Counted from the stretch's first letter, positions 1-5,892 are shown. The stretch: 8,243 nucleotides of DNA from an uncultured Bacteroidota bacterium (GCA_903959115.1 CAJBVU010000123.1:1-8243); one strand, 5' to 3'. Numbers and translations: made by a program. The notes: generated by a model from the sequence alone, not told the origin.

Positions 1-613
1 AAGTAAATTAGAAGAGGCGAAAGCCGCTGCTAAGAATATCGCTCGCTCGGGTCGCCGGGTTTTGTTTGTGGCTACAAAGAAACAAGCAAAAGAAATCGTA
101 GCCGCAGAGGCTAAGCGTGCCAATATGCCGTTCACAACTCAGCGTTGGTTGGGTGGTATGTTGACAAACTTCCAAACTGTTCGTAAGAGCATTAAGCGTA
201 TGCAGAACATCGATAAGATGGCTACTGATGGTACGTTTGAGCGCATCAACAAGAAAGAGCGTTTGATGTTAGATCGTGAAAAAGCAAAATTGCAGATGAT
301 TTTAGGTGGTATCGAAGATATGACCAAATTGCCTGGTGCGATTTTCATGGTAGACGTGAAGCGTGAGCACATTGCAGTTTCAGAAGCAACTCGTTTGGGT
401 ATCCCAACAATTGCTTTGGTTGATACCAACTCTGATCCTACTGTAGTGGATTATGCGATCCCTGGAAACGACGATGCATCTAAGTCTATTTATTTGATCG
501 TTCGCGAAATCGCGGATGCCATCATCGAAGGTAGCCAAGAGCGCAAGCGTGAAAAGTCTGAAGAAGAAGTAGCTCCAACGGCAGAAGTAGCTGTAGTTGC
601 TGCAGAAGCATAA
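1..613 (+). CDS. rpsB: 30S ribosomal protein S2, 3' part (5' end outside window)
   Basis: Structural protein of the small ribosomal subunit. The reading frame is open from the first full codon (base 2) to TAA at 611-613, giving about 203 codons. By comparison with E. coli S2, roughly the first 45 residues are missing. Family hallmarks are visible in order: the RVLFVATKKQA strand, QRWLGGMLTNFQTV, the IKRM/DGTF/KKE helical region, LGGIEDMTKLPGAIFMVD, REHIAVSEATRLGIPTIALVDTNSDP and the IPGNDDA motif. The tail is Glu/Ala-rich and variable, as is usual for S2. An internal TTG at 62 is in frame but is not the start, because clear S2 sequence lies upstream of it. tsf follows after 15 bases, the classic rpsB-tsf arrangement, so the two are almost certainly co-transcribed. 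Confidence 0.97.
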   Translation, partial: SKLEEAKAAAKNIARSGRRVLFVATKKQAKEIVAAEAKRANMPFTTQRWLGGMLTNFQTVRKSIKRMQNIDKMATDGTFERINKKERLMLDREKAKLQMILGGIEDMTKLPGAIFMVDVKREHIAVSEATRLGIPTIALVDTNSDPTVVDYAIPGNDDASKSIYLIVREIADAIIEGSQERKREKSEEEVAPTAEVAVVAAEA

Positions 614-628
614 TTTTTAAAATCGTTT

Positions 629-1462
629 ATGACAACAATAACTGCATCAGAAGTAAATAAACTGCGCCAAATGACCGGTGCGGGAATGATGGATTGTAAA
701 AATGCTTTGGTTGAAACCCAAGGTGATTTTGAAGCGGCCGTAGACTATTTGCGTAAAAAGGGAGCGAAAATTGCTGCCAAACGCGCCGATAGAGAAGCCA
801 CTGAAGGTTGTGTAATTGCTATGGTGAATGATTCACGTAATGCGGGTGTAATTGTATTGCTCGCTTGTGAAACTGATTTCGTAGCGAAGAACGAAGCCTT
901 TGTTGAATTGGCAAAAAGCATCGCATCTTTGGCAATGGATAACAAACCTGCCGATCTAGACGCTTTGAAAGCTTTGTCGTTGAATGGTGTGGCTGTGGCC
1001 GACCGTTTGTTGGATGAGGTTGCCAAGATTGGTGAGAAGATCGACGTTACAAAATACGAGTTGGTAGAAGGTTCAAATGTTGTTTCTTACATTCACGGTT
1101 CTAACCGTATGGGTGTTTTGGTAGAAATGAACAATGCTGCTACTGATGCGAATATGGTTGCTGGAAAAGATGTTGCAATGCAAATTGCGGCAATGAATCC
1201 TGTTGCAGTAAATCGTGATAGTGTGGATGCAAATACCATTGAGCGTGAATTGGAAATCGGTCGTGAGCAAGCGCGTGCTGAAGGCAAGCCTGAGGCGATG
1301 ATTGATCGTATCGCTACCGGTAAATTGGAAAAGTTCTTTAAAGAGTCTACGCTTATTGCACAAGACTTCGTAAAAGACGGTTCCTTGACAGTTGAGAAAT
1401 ATCTTTCAAGTGTTGAGCCTGGTCTCACGGTTACAAGATTCAAACGAGTTCAACTCGGTTAA
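629..1462 (+). CDS. tsf: Elongation factor Ts
   Basis: Guanine-nucleotide exchange factor that regenerates EF-Tu-GTP during translation. The 277-residue length fits the family (E. coli 283). The N-terminal UBA-like module is clear at residues 5-50 (ASEVNKLRQMTGAGMMDCKNAL, with the DFEAAVDYLRKKG helix). The EF-Tu-contacting motif TDFVAKNEAF is at about residues 82-91. The C-terminal end has the conserved GKLEKFFKESTLIAQDFVKD region. The ATG at 629 is the only sensible start and lies 15 bases after the rpsB stop. No strong Shine-Dalgarno is present; the leader is A/T-rich, as is common in Bacteroidota. A strong intrinsic terminator starts 12 bases after the stop, so the rpsB-tsf transcript probably ends mostly there. 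Confidence 0.98.
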   Translation: MTTITASEVNKLRQMTGAGMMDCKNALVETQGDFEAAVDYLRKKGAKIAAKRADREATEGCVIAMVNDSRNAGVIVLLACETDFVAKNEAFVELAKSIASLAMDNKPADLDALKALSLNGVAVADRLLDEVAKIGEKIDVTKYELVEGSNVVSYIHGSNRMGVLVEMNNAATDANMVAGKDVAMQIAAMNPVAVNRDSVDANTIERELEIGREQARAEGKPEAMIDRIATGKLEKFFKESTLIAQDFVKDGSLTVEKYLSSVEPGLTVTRFKRVQLG

Positions 1463-1474
1463 TTAAGAAATATT

Positions 1475-1501
1475 AAATCCCTCGAAAGAGGGATTTTTTT
1501 T
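1475..1501 (+). terminator. Intrinsic terminator after tsf
   Basis: A perfect 9-bp stem (AAATCCCTC, loop GAAA, GAGGGATTT; 1475-1496) runs into eight T residues at 1494-1501. The GAAA tetraloop adds stability. It lies 12 bases after the tsf stop and ends only 19 bases before the pyrH ATG, so it separates rpsB-tsf from pyrH or acts as a leaky attenuator. Confidence 0.9.
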
Positions 1502-1520
1502 GCTAATATTACAATGTCAA

Positions 1521-2231
1521 ATGAAATTTAAAAGAGTATTACTAAAATTGAGTGGTGAAGCCTTGTTGGGCACGCAATCCTATGGCATCGATGCGAAAGT
1601 ATTGGAGGCCTATGCCAAAGAGGTGAAGTCTGTGGTGGATGCGGGAGTGGAAGTGGCTGTAGTGATTGGCGGTGGAAATATATTCCGTGGGGTGCAGGGC
1701 GCTCAAGGGGGTGTTGTAGACCGCGCAACTGGAGATTATATGGGTATGCTAGCAACCATGATCAATGCGATGGCGTTGCAAGGGTCTTTTGAAAAGGCTG
1801 GTTTAACAACCCGATTGTTATCGGCCATAAAAATGGAGCAAATCTCAGAGCCTTTCATTCGCAGGCGTGCAATGCGTCATTTGGAGAAAGGTAGGGTAGT
1901 GATTTTTGGTGCAGGTACGGGCAATCCGTATTTCACAACTGATACGGCGGCTTCATTGCGCGCTGTAGAGATTGAGGCAGATGTTGTAATCAAAGGAACG
2001 CGTGTAGATGGCATCTATGATAGCGACCCTGAAAAGAACCCAACTGCGGTAAAATACGATGAAATTTCTTTCAAAAAGGTATATGATTTGGGCTTGGAGG
2101 TGATGGATCTTACTGCAATTACGCTTTGTCAGGAAAACAACAAACCTATTGTGGTTTTTGATATGAATACCCCAGGTAATTTGATGCGTTTGGTATCGGG
2201 TGAGAAGGTGGGTACTTTGGTGATTGATTAA
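1521..2231 (+). CDS. pyrH: Uridylate kinase (UMP kinase)
   Basis: Cytoplasmic bacterial UMP kinase of the amino-acid-kinase fold: ATP + UMP gives ADP + UDP in pyrimidine nucleotide synthesis. With the ATG at 1521 the protein is 236 residues (E. coli 241). Visible motifs are the phosphate-binding KLSGEAL (9-15), GGGNIFRG (50-57), the UMP-site region DYMGMLATMINA (72-83), FGAGTGNPYFTTDTAA (129-144), and VDGIYDSDP with the conserved Asp pair (162-170). The frame also opens at a TTG at 1500, but that codon lies inside the T-run of the upstream terminator, and family proteins begin at MKFKRVLLKLSGEAL, so 1521 is preferred. No Shine-Dalgarno and no convincing TAnnTTTG promoter lie in the short gap after the terminator, so transcription may depend partly on read-through. 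The orphan alpha-CTD-like ORF follows after 8 bases. Confidence 0.97.
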   Translation: MKFKRVLLKLSGEALLGTQSYGIDAKVLEAYAKEVKSVVDAGVEVAVVIGGGNIFRGVQGAQGGVVDRATGDYMGMLATMINAMALQGSFEKAGLTTRLLSAIKMEQISEPFIRRRAMRHLEKGRVVIFGAGTGNPYFTTDTAASLRAVEIEADVVIKGTRVDGIYDSDPEKNPTAVKYDEISFKKVYDLGLEVMDLTAITLCQENNKPIVVFDMNTPGNLMRLVSGEKVGTLVID

Positions 2232-2239
2232 TTGTTTTT

Positions 2240-2500
2240 ATGAGTCGATGTAATTTGCAATTGAATCAGCATTTACAGCAGACAATGGCACACCGTTGCC
2301 AACAAATGGATACACGTATTTTGTCATGGGGGCTGGCTTCGCCAGCCCTTCGTGCTTTGCTCTCGTTGAACATCAATACTATTGACGATTTGCTGTTATA
2401 TACGCGCGCTGAGGTGTCGGCAGCTCACGGCATGGGTAGTTTGGGTATACAGCGGATTGAAAAGGGATTATTGGCCCTTGGAATTACTTGGGACAAATAA
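2240..2500 (+). CDS. Small helix-hairpin-helix protein resembling a free-standing RNA polymerase alpha C-terminal domain
   Basis: An 86-residue ORF starting with ATG 8 bases after pyrH and ending before a strong terminator, so probably the last gene of the pyrH transcript. Residues 1-30 form a Gln/His/Cys-rich N-terminal stretch. From about residue 31 the sequence aligns without gaps to the E. coli RpoA C-terminal domain as I recall it: INTIDDLLLYT with alpha IHYIGDLVQRT, and GMGSLGIQRIEKGLLALGI with NLGKKSLTEIKDVLASRGL. Gly296 of alpha is kept. The alpha DNA-contact positions R265, N268, C269, K298 and S299 become P, R, A, L and G. The fold is therefore likely, but DNA binding in the alpha manner is doubtful. 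A role in transcription or protein-protein contact is only an inference. A GC-rich palindrome overlaps codons 31-37. It could also be classed simply as an HhH-domain protein of unknown function. Confidence 0.75.
   Translation: MSRCNLQLNQHLQQTMAHRCQQMDTRILSWGLASPALRALLSLNINTIDDLLLYTRAEVSAAHGMGSLGIQRIEKGLLALGITWDK
2330..2348. repeat. GC-rich palindrome inside the alpha-CTD-like ORF
   Basis: A perfect 8-bp inverted repeat with a three-base spacer, GGGCTGGC-TTC-GCCAGCCC. It is in frame and encodes Gly-Leu-Ala-Ser-Pro-Ala plus the start of Leu37, exactly where the first helix of the domain should begin. It resembles the small GC-rich hairpins of REP-type elements, but no second copy was seen in this window. 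One 8-bp palindrome in 8 kb could also occur by chance. Confidence 0.6.
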
Positions 2501-2526
2501 ATGTTTCAGCAGGGGTAGGGTAAAAC

Positions 2527-2555
2527 AAAAAAGACGACCATCGGTCGTCTTTTTT
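2527..2555. terminator. Two-way intrinsic terminator between the pyrH block and rpsT
   Basis: A perfect 13-bp stem: six A then GACGACC, loop ATC, GGTCGTC then six T. Because A- and T-runs flank the GC core, it works as a terminator read from either strand. It lies between the convergent alpha-CTD-like ORF (stop at 2500) and rpsT (stop at 2579) and should end transcription of both. Confidence 0.9.
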
Positions 2556-2578
2556 AATATCTAAAGAACTAATTAAGC

Positions 2579-2833
2579 TTACGCCAAAGAGTTCACGTGC
2601 TTTTGCAAACTTGACTTCAAGTTGCCTGCCTTGTTTTTGTGGATGACATTGCGCTTAGCCAATTTGTCTAATGCTTCAAATGCTGTGGTTAACAACTTAG
2701 ATGCCTCGTCCTTAGAATCCGATTTACGGATATTCTTGATGATAGTACGAGCTGTTTTATGCTGATAACGATTGAGGTCACGCTTTGCGGCGTTGGCTCT
2801 AATTCTCTTGATTGCTGACTTATGATTTGCCAT
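2579..2833 (-). CDS. rpsT: 30S ribosomal protein S20
   Basis: Primary 16S rRNA-binding protein of the small subunit. The 84-residue product starts MANHKSAIKRIRANAAKRD, the standard S20 N-terminus, and is strongly basic and helical throughout (KTARTIIKNIRKS, FEALDKLAKRNVIHKNKAGNLKSSLQKHV). The frame remains open upstream to an ATG at 2854, adding seven residues (MQSFLTE), but that codon lies at the promoter -7 element, and the family start is the ATG at 2833. The gene has its own Bacteroidota-type promoter and is followed by a two-way terminator, so it is probably a single-gene unit despite the ferredoxin gene 65 bases upstream. Confidence 0.98.
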   Translation of the reverse strand: MANHKSAIKRIRANAAKRDLNRYQHKTARTIIKNIRKSDSKDEASKLLTTAFEALDKLAKRNVIHKNKAGNLKSSLQKHVNSLA

Positions 2834-2851
2834 TTCTGTTAAAAAGGACTG

Positions 2852-2882
2852 CAAAGATAACTAAACTGCTTGAATCCTACAA
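2852..2882 (-). promoter_or_regulatory. Bacteroidota-type promoter for rpsT
   Basis: Read on the minus strand, TTG (2880-2882) is followed after exactly 20 bases by TATCTTTG (2852-2859). This matches the Bacteroidota primary-sigma consensus, TTG about 19-20 bases before TAnnTTTG. Transcription would start a few bases downstream, giving a leader of roughly 10-15 bases before the rpsT ATG at 2833. It is the best promoter match in the window and supports the phylum assignment. Confidence 0.75.
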
Positions 2883-2898
2883 CTTATTTCAAAATTTA

Positions 2899-3228
2899 TC
2901 ACTCAATTTCTGGAGCCAATGCAACCTTGAGGCCATGGAGGTCGGGGTTTAGGTGGATTTGGCATCCTAAACGGGAGTTCGCCTTGACAAAAAACGCTTG
3001 ATCAAGCATCGCCAATTCATCATCTGAGGCTTCGGCAAGGGGGTGTTCGCTCAAAACATAGACCTGACAGGTAGCGCAAAGAGCCATCCCGCCGCATTCT
3101 CCTTTTACTGGTAATTCAACGGCCCTGCAGAAATCCATCAAGTTTAATCCCATGTCGGTGGGTGCTTGGTAGGTCTGTTCCTGACCATTTCTATCAACAA
3201 TTGTGATATCGATGATATTTGAATCCAT
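2899..3228 (-). CDS. [2Fe-2S] ferredoxin, adrenodoxin/ISC type
   Basis: A 109-residue soluble electron carrier. Cluster ligands are visible as Cys45, Cys51 and Cys54 in GECGGMALCATC (C-x5-C-x2-C) and Cys89 in SRLGCQI. The motif E-L-A-M-L-D (71-76) before the last Cys is typical of adrenodoxin and Fdx-type ferredoxins rather than plant-type ones. These proteins pass electrons to P450s, Rieske oxygenases or iron-sulfur assembly; no partner gene is present here, so the acceptor is unknown. The start codon directly abuts the stop of the phosphatase gene (TAA then ATG), so the two are very likely co-transcribed and perhaps translationally coupled. No separate promoter is visible. Confidence 0.92.
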   Translation of the reverse strand: MDSNIIDITIVDRNGQEQTYQAPTDMGLNLMDFCRAVELPVKGECGGMALCATCQVYVLSEHPLAEASDDELAMLDQAFFVKANSRLGCQIHLNPDLHGLKVALAPEIE

Positions 3229-3873
3229 TTATAATAAGTGGGTTAAATGTGCTTGACAGTTTTTTGTGATGATTCGATATTGCTTTTCTGCTGAATGCTT
3301 CTCTAAAACATAAAGACAAACATTGTTGTGCTCAAAATCATCCATTTGGTGCAAGGGTGTATTTGTTAATAGGCAAAGAAATCCTCGCAAGGCTCTGCCA
3401 TGCATGCAAATTAGTATGGGTGATTTTTCTAGGGTTTCGATTTTTTTCAAACCCAATTTTTGACGTTTCACCATTGAATTGGGGGTTTCGCCGCCATTGA
3501 TTGCTACGTTTAGCTCCCCGTTTCTCCATTTTGCAAGCATCGCATAGAATTCACGTCGCGAGTGTTCGCTTGGATGTTGGCCTTCCAAAATTCCCCAATT
3601 AATCTCATTGAGTTCGGGAATTACCTGGGTTTCGATGTTCAATTCTTGAAATGGAGCCACCGTTTGATGGGTGCGCTTGAGGGAACTGACAAAAATCTGC
3701 TGAAATGGAATGTGTTTATAGGCCTGATAGAATGCATCTGCCTGTGCAATTCCCTTATCGTTAATGTCCGTGTCAACCCCTGAACCCTGTACGATACCCA
3801 TTTTGTTATAGTTCGTTTCACCATGCCGAATGATATACATTGTTTTTGTGGCTTGGGTGGTTGAACTTTGCAT
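3229..3873 (-). CDS. Histidine phosphatase family protein (phosphoglycerate mutase-like)
   Basis: A 214-residue protein of the branch-1 histidine phosphatase superfamily. The phospho-accepting motif RHGET is at residues 16-20 (His17). The SSLKRTHQT motif is at 63-71, LNEINWGILEG with the probable acid residue at 88-98, GGET at 127-130, and the second catalytic His in MHGRALRG at 157-164. Substrate cannot be deduced; relatives act on sugar phosphates, alpha-ribazole phosphate or small phosphoesters. The start chosen is the ATG at 3873. An in-frame ATG at 3840 (MYIIRHGE, 203 residues) is a good alternative and closer to the usual family N-terminus. The frame continues upstream to 4017, but that part overlaps menF and is not protein-like. 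A TATATTTG element at 3896-3903 fits either start. The ferredoxin gene follows with no gap. Confidence 0.92.
   Translation of the reverse strand: MQSSTTQATKTMYIIRHGETNYNKMGIVQGSGVDTDINDKGIAQADAFYQAYKHIPFQQIFVSSLKRTHQTVAPFQELNIETQVIPELNEINWGILEGQHPSEHSRREFYAMLAKWRNGELNVAINGGETPNSMVKRQKLGLKKIETLEKSPILICMHGRALRGFLCLLTNTPLHQMDDFEHNNVCLYVLEKHSAEKQYRIITKNCQAHLTHLL
3840..3870 (+). promoter_or_regulatory. Possible promoter for the isochorismate synthase gene
   Basis: TTG at 3840-3842, then 20 bases, then GAACTTTG at 3863-3870, one mismatch from TAnnTTTG with ideal spacing. The leader to the ATG at 3886 would be very short. The element lies inside or next to the 5' end of the divergent phosphatase gene. 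Confidence 0.4.
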
Positions 3874-3885
3874 GATCGATTGGGA

Positions 3886-4920
3886 ATGGAAACTGCAAAT
3901 ATACAACAGGCATTGGCGATTTACCGCTTGTCTGATGCGTTGATTCCCACAGCGGTTGTTGGCAAGGTGATATCGCTCCCTGCATCGGATATCGATTTGA
4001 ATACATCGAACCAACATTCGCAGCTCCGATGGTCGCCCTTTGATGGCAGAGAAGTTTCTAGTTTAGAGATTCAGACATCGGTTGAGGGATGGGGTAATTG
4101 TAAGGAAGAGTTGGCGTCTTTCGTGGCGGTGAATCCACTACCTAATATTGAGTTAACGATTACGCCTAAAGCTGATTTTATGGCTGAGGTCAATGCCATC
4201 AAGTCGATGATTTTAGATGGAAAAGGCAATAAAATCGTAGCAGCGAGGACATCGTCCATTGAGAAAGATGTGAATCCGGAAACGATTTGGCGTTCCTTTG
4301 AGGCATTGTGCAATCGCTATCCCCAGGCTTTTGTATTTATTCTTTTTGATCCGATTGAGGGTTGTTGGATGGGTGCTACACCGGAGCGTTTGATTAGTTG
4401 GGTTGGGGGCGAAGCGCGAATTATGTCGTTGGCGGGTACATTAACCCAAGCCCAGTCGGATTGGACGGGTAAAGAGAGAAACGAGCAATCTGTAACCAGT
4501 CGATTTATTCGGGAAAAAGTGTTAGAAATGGGGATTGAGCCCAATGAGACGGCGGTGAAGGAGTTAGTTATGGGGAATATCCGACATTTGGTATCGGATT
4601 GGTATTTTCCTTTGGAGCGAATGCGTTTAAGCGGATTGATAAATGGCTTACATCCCACACCAGCGGTTGGAGGCTATCCACAGAGTTGGGCGGTAGATTG
4701 GATTTTGAATCATGAGGGATTTGATCGCGGATTGTATGCTGGATTTATTGGCGTTGAGCGTGATGATTTTGCGTCGTATCACGTGGTACTTCGTAGCTGT
4801 GAGTTAGGGAGCAATGGATATATTTTGTTTGCGGGTTGCGGGGTAAATGCGGAATCTGACGCTGAAACAGAGTGGCAAGAAACATCGGCAAAAATGCAAT
4901 TGATTTCTGCGTATTTGTAA
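3886..4920 (+). CDS. menF: Isochorismate synthase (chorismate-binding enzyme)
   Basis: Converts chorismate to isochorismate, the first committed step to menaquinone, in the cytoplasm. The 344-residue product has the complete chorismate-binding domain: KIVAAR (116-121, with the Lys at the general-base position of this subfamily), GATPERL (163-169), SLAGT (181-185), GNIRHLVS (230-237), LHPTPAVGGYP (255-265), FDRGLYAG, AGCGV (316-320) and EWQETSAKM (329-337). LAGT rather than PIKGT (PabB) or PIAGT (TrpE), together with LHPTPAVGG, points to isochorismate synthase. An in-frame TTG at 3868 would add six residues, but it overlaps a likely promoter element; the ATG at 3886 is preferred. No other men genes are in the window. 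Its stop abuts the stop of the convergent secreted-protein gene with no terminator between. Confidence 0.88.
   Translation: METANIQQALAIYRLSDALIPTAVVGKVISLPASDIDLNTSNQHSQLRWSPFDGREVSSLEIQTSVEGWGNCKEELASFVAVNPLPNIELTITPKADFMAEVNAIKSMILDGKGNKIVAARTSSIEKDVNPETIWRSFEALCNRYPQAFVFILFDPIEGCWMGATPERLISWVGGEARIMSLAGTLTQAQSDWTGKERNEQSVTSRFIREKVLEMGIEPNETAVKELVMGNIRHLVSDWYFPLERMRLSGLINGLHPTPAVGGYPQSWAVDWILNHEGFDRGLYAGFIGVERDDFASYHVVLRSCELGSNGYILFAGCGVNAESDAETEWQETSAKMQLISAYL
3896..3903 (-). promoter_or_regulatory. Possible -7 element for the phosphatase-ferredoxin pair
   Basis: TATATTTG on the minus strand is a full match to TAnnTTTG. It lies about 22 bases before the ATG at 3873 and within codons 4-6 of menF. 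No TTG is found at the ideal upstream distance, so support rests on the -7 box and its position. Confidence 0.4.
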
Positions 4921-5892
4921 TTATCGAAAAATGGTTGGGTTGGGAATGCCTTGACCAAAATCTGTGACTTCCAGGGCTTCTTTGGTGAAAATTCCTTTTT
5001 TTGATGGCTTATAGCCGGAATAATCGCCTGTTGGGATGTAATAAAACACGTTTCCTTGGGCGGCGGGGAATGGTGGTCCCACTTCATCAAAGACGATGGT
5101 TTTTTGTTCTTCCTCGTAGCGCATGAGGATCCGGGAAGATTTATGGTATTCAAAAACAACGCGCATTTCCTCGGAGGGATCTTCGATGCCGTCTCTAAAA
5201 ATGGGTGCGCCCCAAACGGGAAGATCGTTTTCAAAGGAAAGCACATCGATAATGGAGCGGTTGGAGTTTCGGTTGTGACCGTCGAAGGCCATCACAACAT
5301 AATATTGCTTGCGCTTGATTTTATGGGGAATGAGTTGATAATATAGGCCTCCGATCCATTCGGGGTGTTCTACGGTGGTTTCGAGGTAGTCTTTGGGCAG
5401 GTTTTGGGCGGTATCGTTGAGTGGAAATAGGGATATTCCCTTTTTTGTTTTCTGTTGGATTACACCATATTGTTGAAAAACGCCACTTTTCAGGATGATA
5501 TTGAACGTAAACAACCTCACCTTGGCTTTGGGATGCGATGCTATTGCAACCGTTGTCATTCTGAGGTTGGCAAACTCAAAATCAAATGTCGCCGGATTTG
5601 CCAAGACCTCTAGAAGTTTTGCTTGCAGGATCTCGGCACTTGCAAGTTTTGCAGAATCTGTGGTAGAGGAGATAACAAAAGGCGCAATTTGGATTAACTC
5701 GTCTTCGTCCTGTTCCAGAGGTGTGAGTGGGCCGGGTTTCTGAGGAATTTGAATTGGTGCTGGTTGGGGCTCCGCATTTTCGATTTCCGCCGAATCCAAT
5801 TGTGCTTTGGCGCGGAGAGAAAGCAAGCAAAGACAGGCGAATAGAATCGCTTTAAGTCCTTGCGTTGATTTTGGTAGGGTGATTTGCATCAT
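4921..5892 (-). CDS. Secreted protein of unknown function, conserved-looking in Bacteroidota
   Basis: A 323-residue protein (322 if the second of two adjacent ATGs is used). The N-terminus is a signal peptide: basic residues near 8-14, a hydrophobic core at 15-26 (AILFACLCLLSL), and a likely signal peptidase I site after AKA (28-30). A Pro/Gln/Glu-rich linker follows at about 41-66. The rest (about 80-323) looks like a globular, strand-rich domain, including RLFTFNI (126-132), GGLYYQLIP (181-189), YYVVMAFDGHN (197-207), SIIDVLSF (213-220), WGAPIF (227-232), RVVFEY (244-249) and YSGYKPS (291-297). I recall similar uncharacterised proteins in Bacteroidota but know no function. Cys20 does not sit in a good lipobox, so a periplasmic or secreted protein is more likely than a lipoprotein. 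It lies 48 bases downstream of the thiolase gene and may share its transcript. Confidence 0.8.
   Translation of the reverse strand: MMQITLPKSTQGLKAILFACLCLLSLRAKAQLDSAEIENAEPQPAPIQIPQKPGPLTPLEQDEDELIQIAPFVISSTTDSAKLASAEILQAKLLEVLANPATFDFEFANLRMTTVAIASHPKAKVRLFTFNIILKSGVFQQYGVIQQKTKKGISLFPLNDTAQNLPKDYLETTVEHPEWIGGLYYQLIPHKIKRKQYYVVMAFDGHNRNSNRSIIDVLSFENDLPVWGAPIFRDGIEDPSEEMRVVFEYHKSSRILMRYEEEQKTIVFDEVGPPFPAAQGNVFYYIPTGDYSGYKPSKKGIFTKEALEVTDFGQGIPNPTIFR

Noticed and set aside
1500..1520. Longer pyrH with a TTG start at 1500
   Set aside because: The TTG lies within the terminator T-run and the added residues have no counterpart in UMP kinases, whose N-terminus begins as seen at 1521.
2382..2564. 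60-codon plus-strand ORF running over the terminator
   Set aside because: It overlaps the alpha-CTD-like gene in another frame, passes through the terminator and has no protein-like features.
2834..2854. N-terminal extension of S20 from an ATG at 2854
   Set aside because: That codon lies at the promoter -7 box, and S20 proteins start at MANHKSA.
3874..4017. N-terminal extension of the phosphatase to 4017
   Set aside because: It is antisense to conserved-looking menF codons, and the histidine phosphatase fold begins at the strand just before RHGET.
3886..4920. Assigning the chorismate-binding gene to pabB or trpE
   Set aside because: The motif is LAGT rather than PIKGT or PIAGT, and LHPTPAVGG plus the Lys in KIVAAR fit isochorismate synthase; the pabA/trpG-like gene is over 3 kb away in another unit.
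4779..5246. 155-codon minus-strand ORF
   Set aside because: It is a frame shadow of the secreted-protein gene and of the menF 3' end, with low-complexity composition and no recognisable motif.
5833..5844. Lipobox around Cys20 of the secreted protein
   Set aside because: The residue before the small residue is Phe and the Cys lies mid-way in the hydrophobic core; the AKA site at 28-30 is a better signal peptidase I site.
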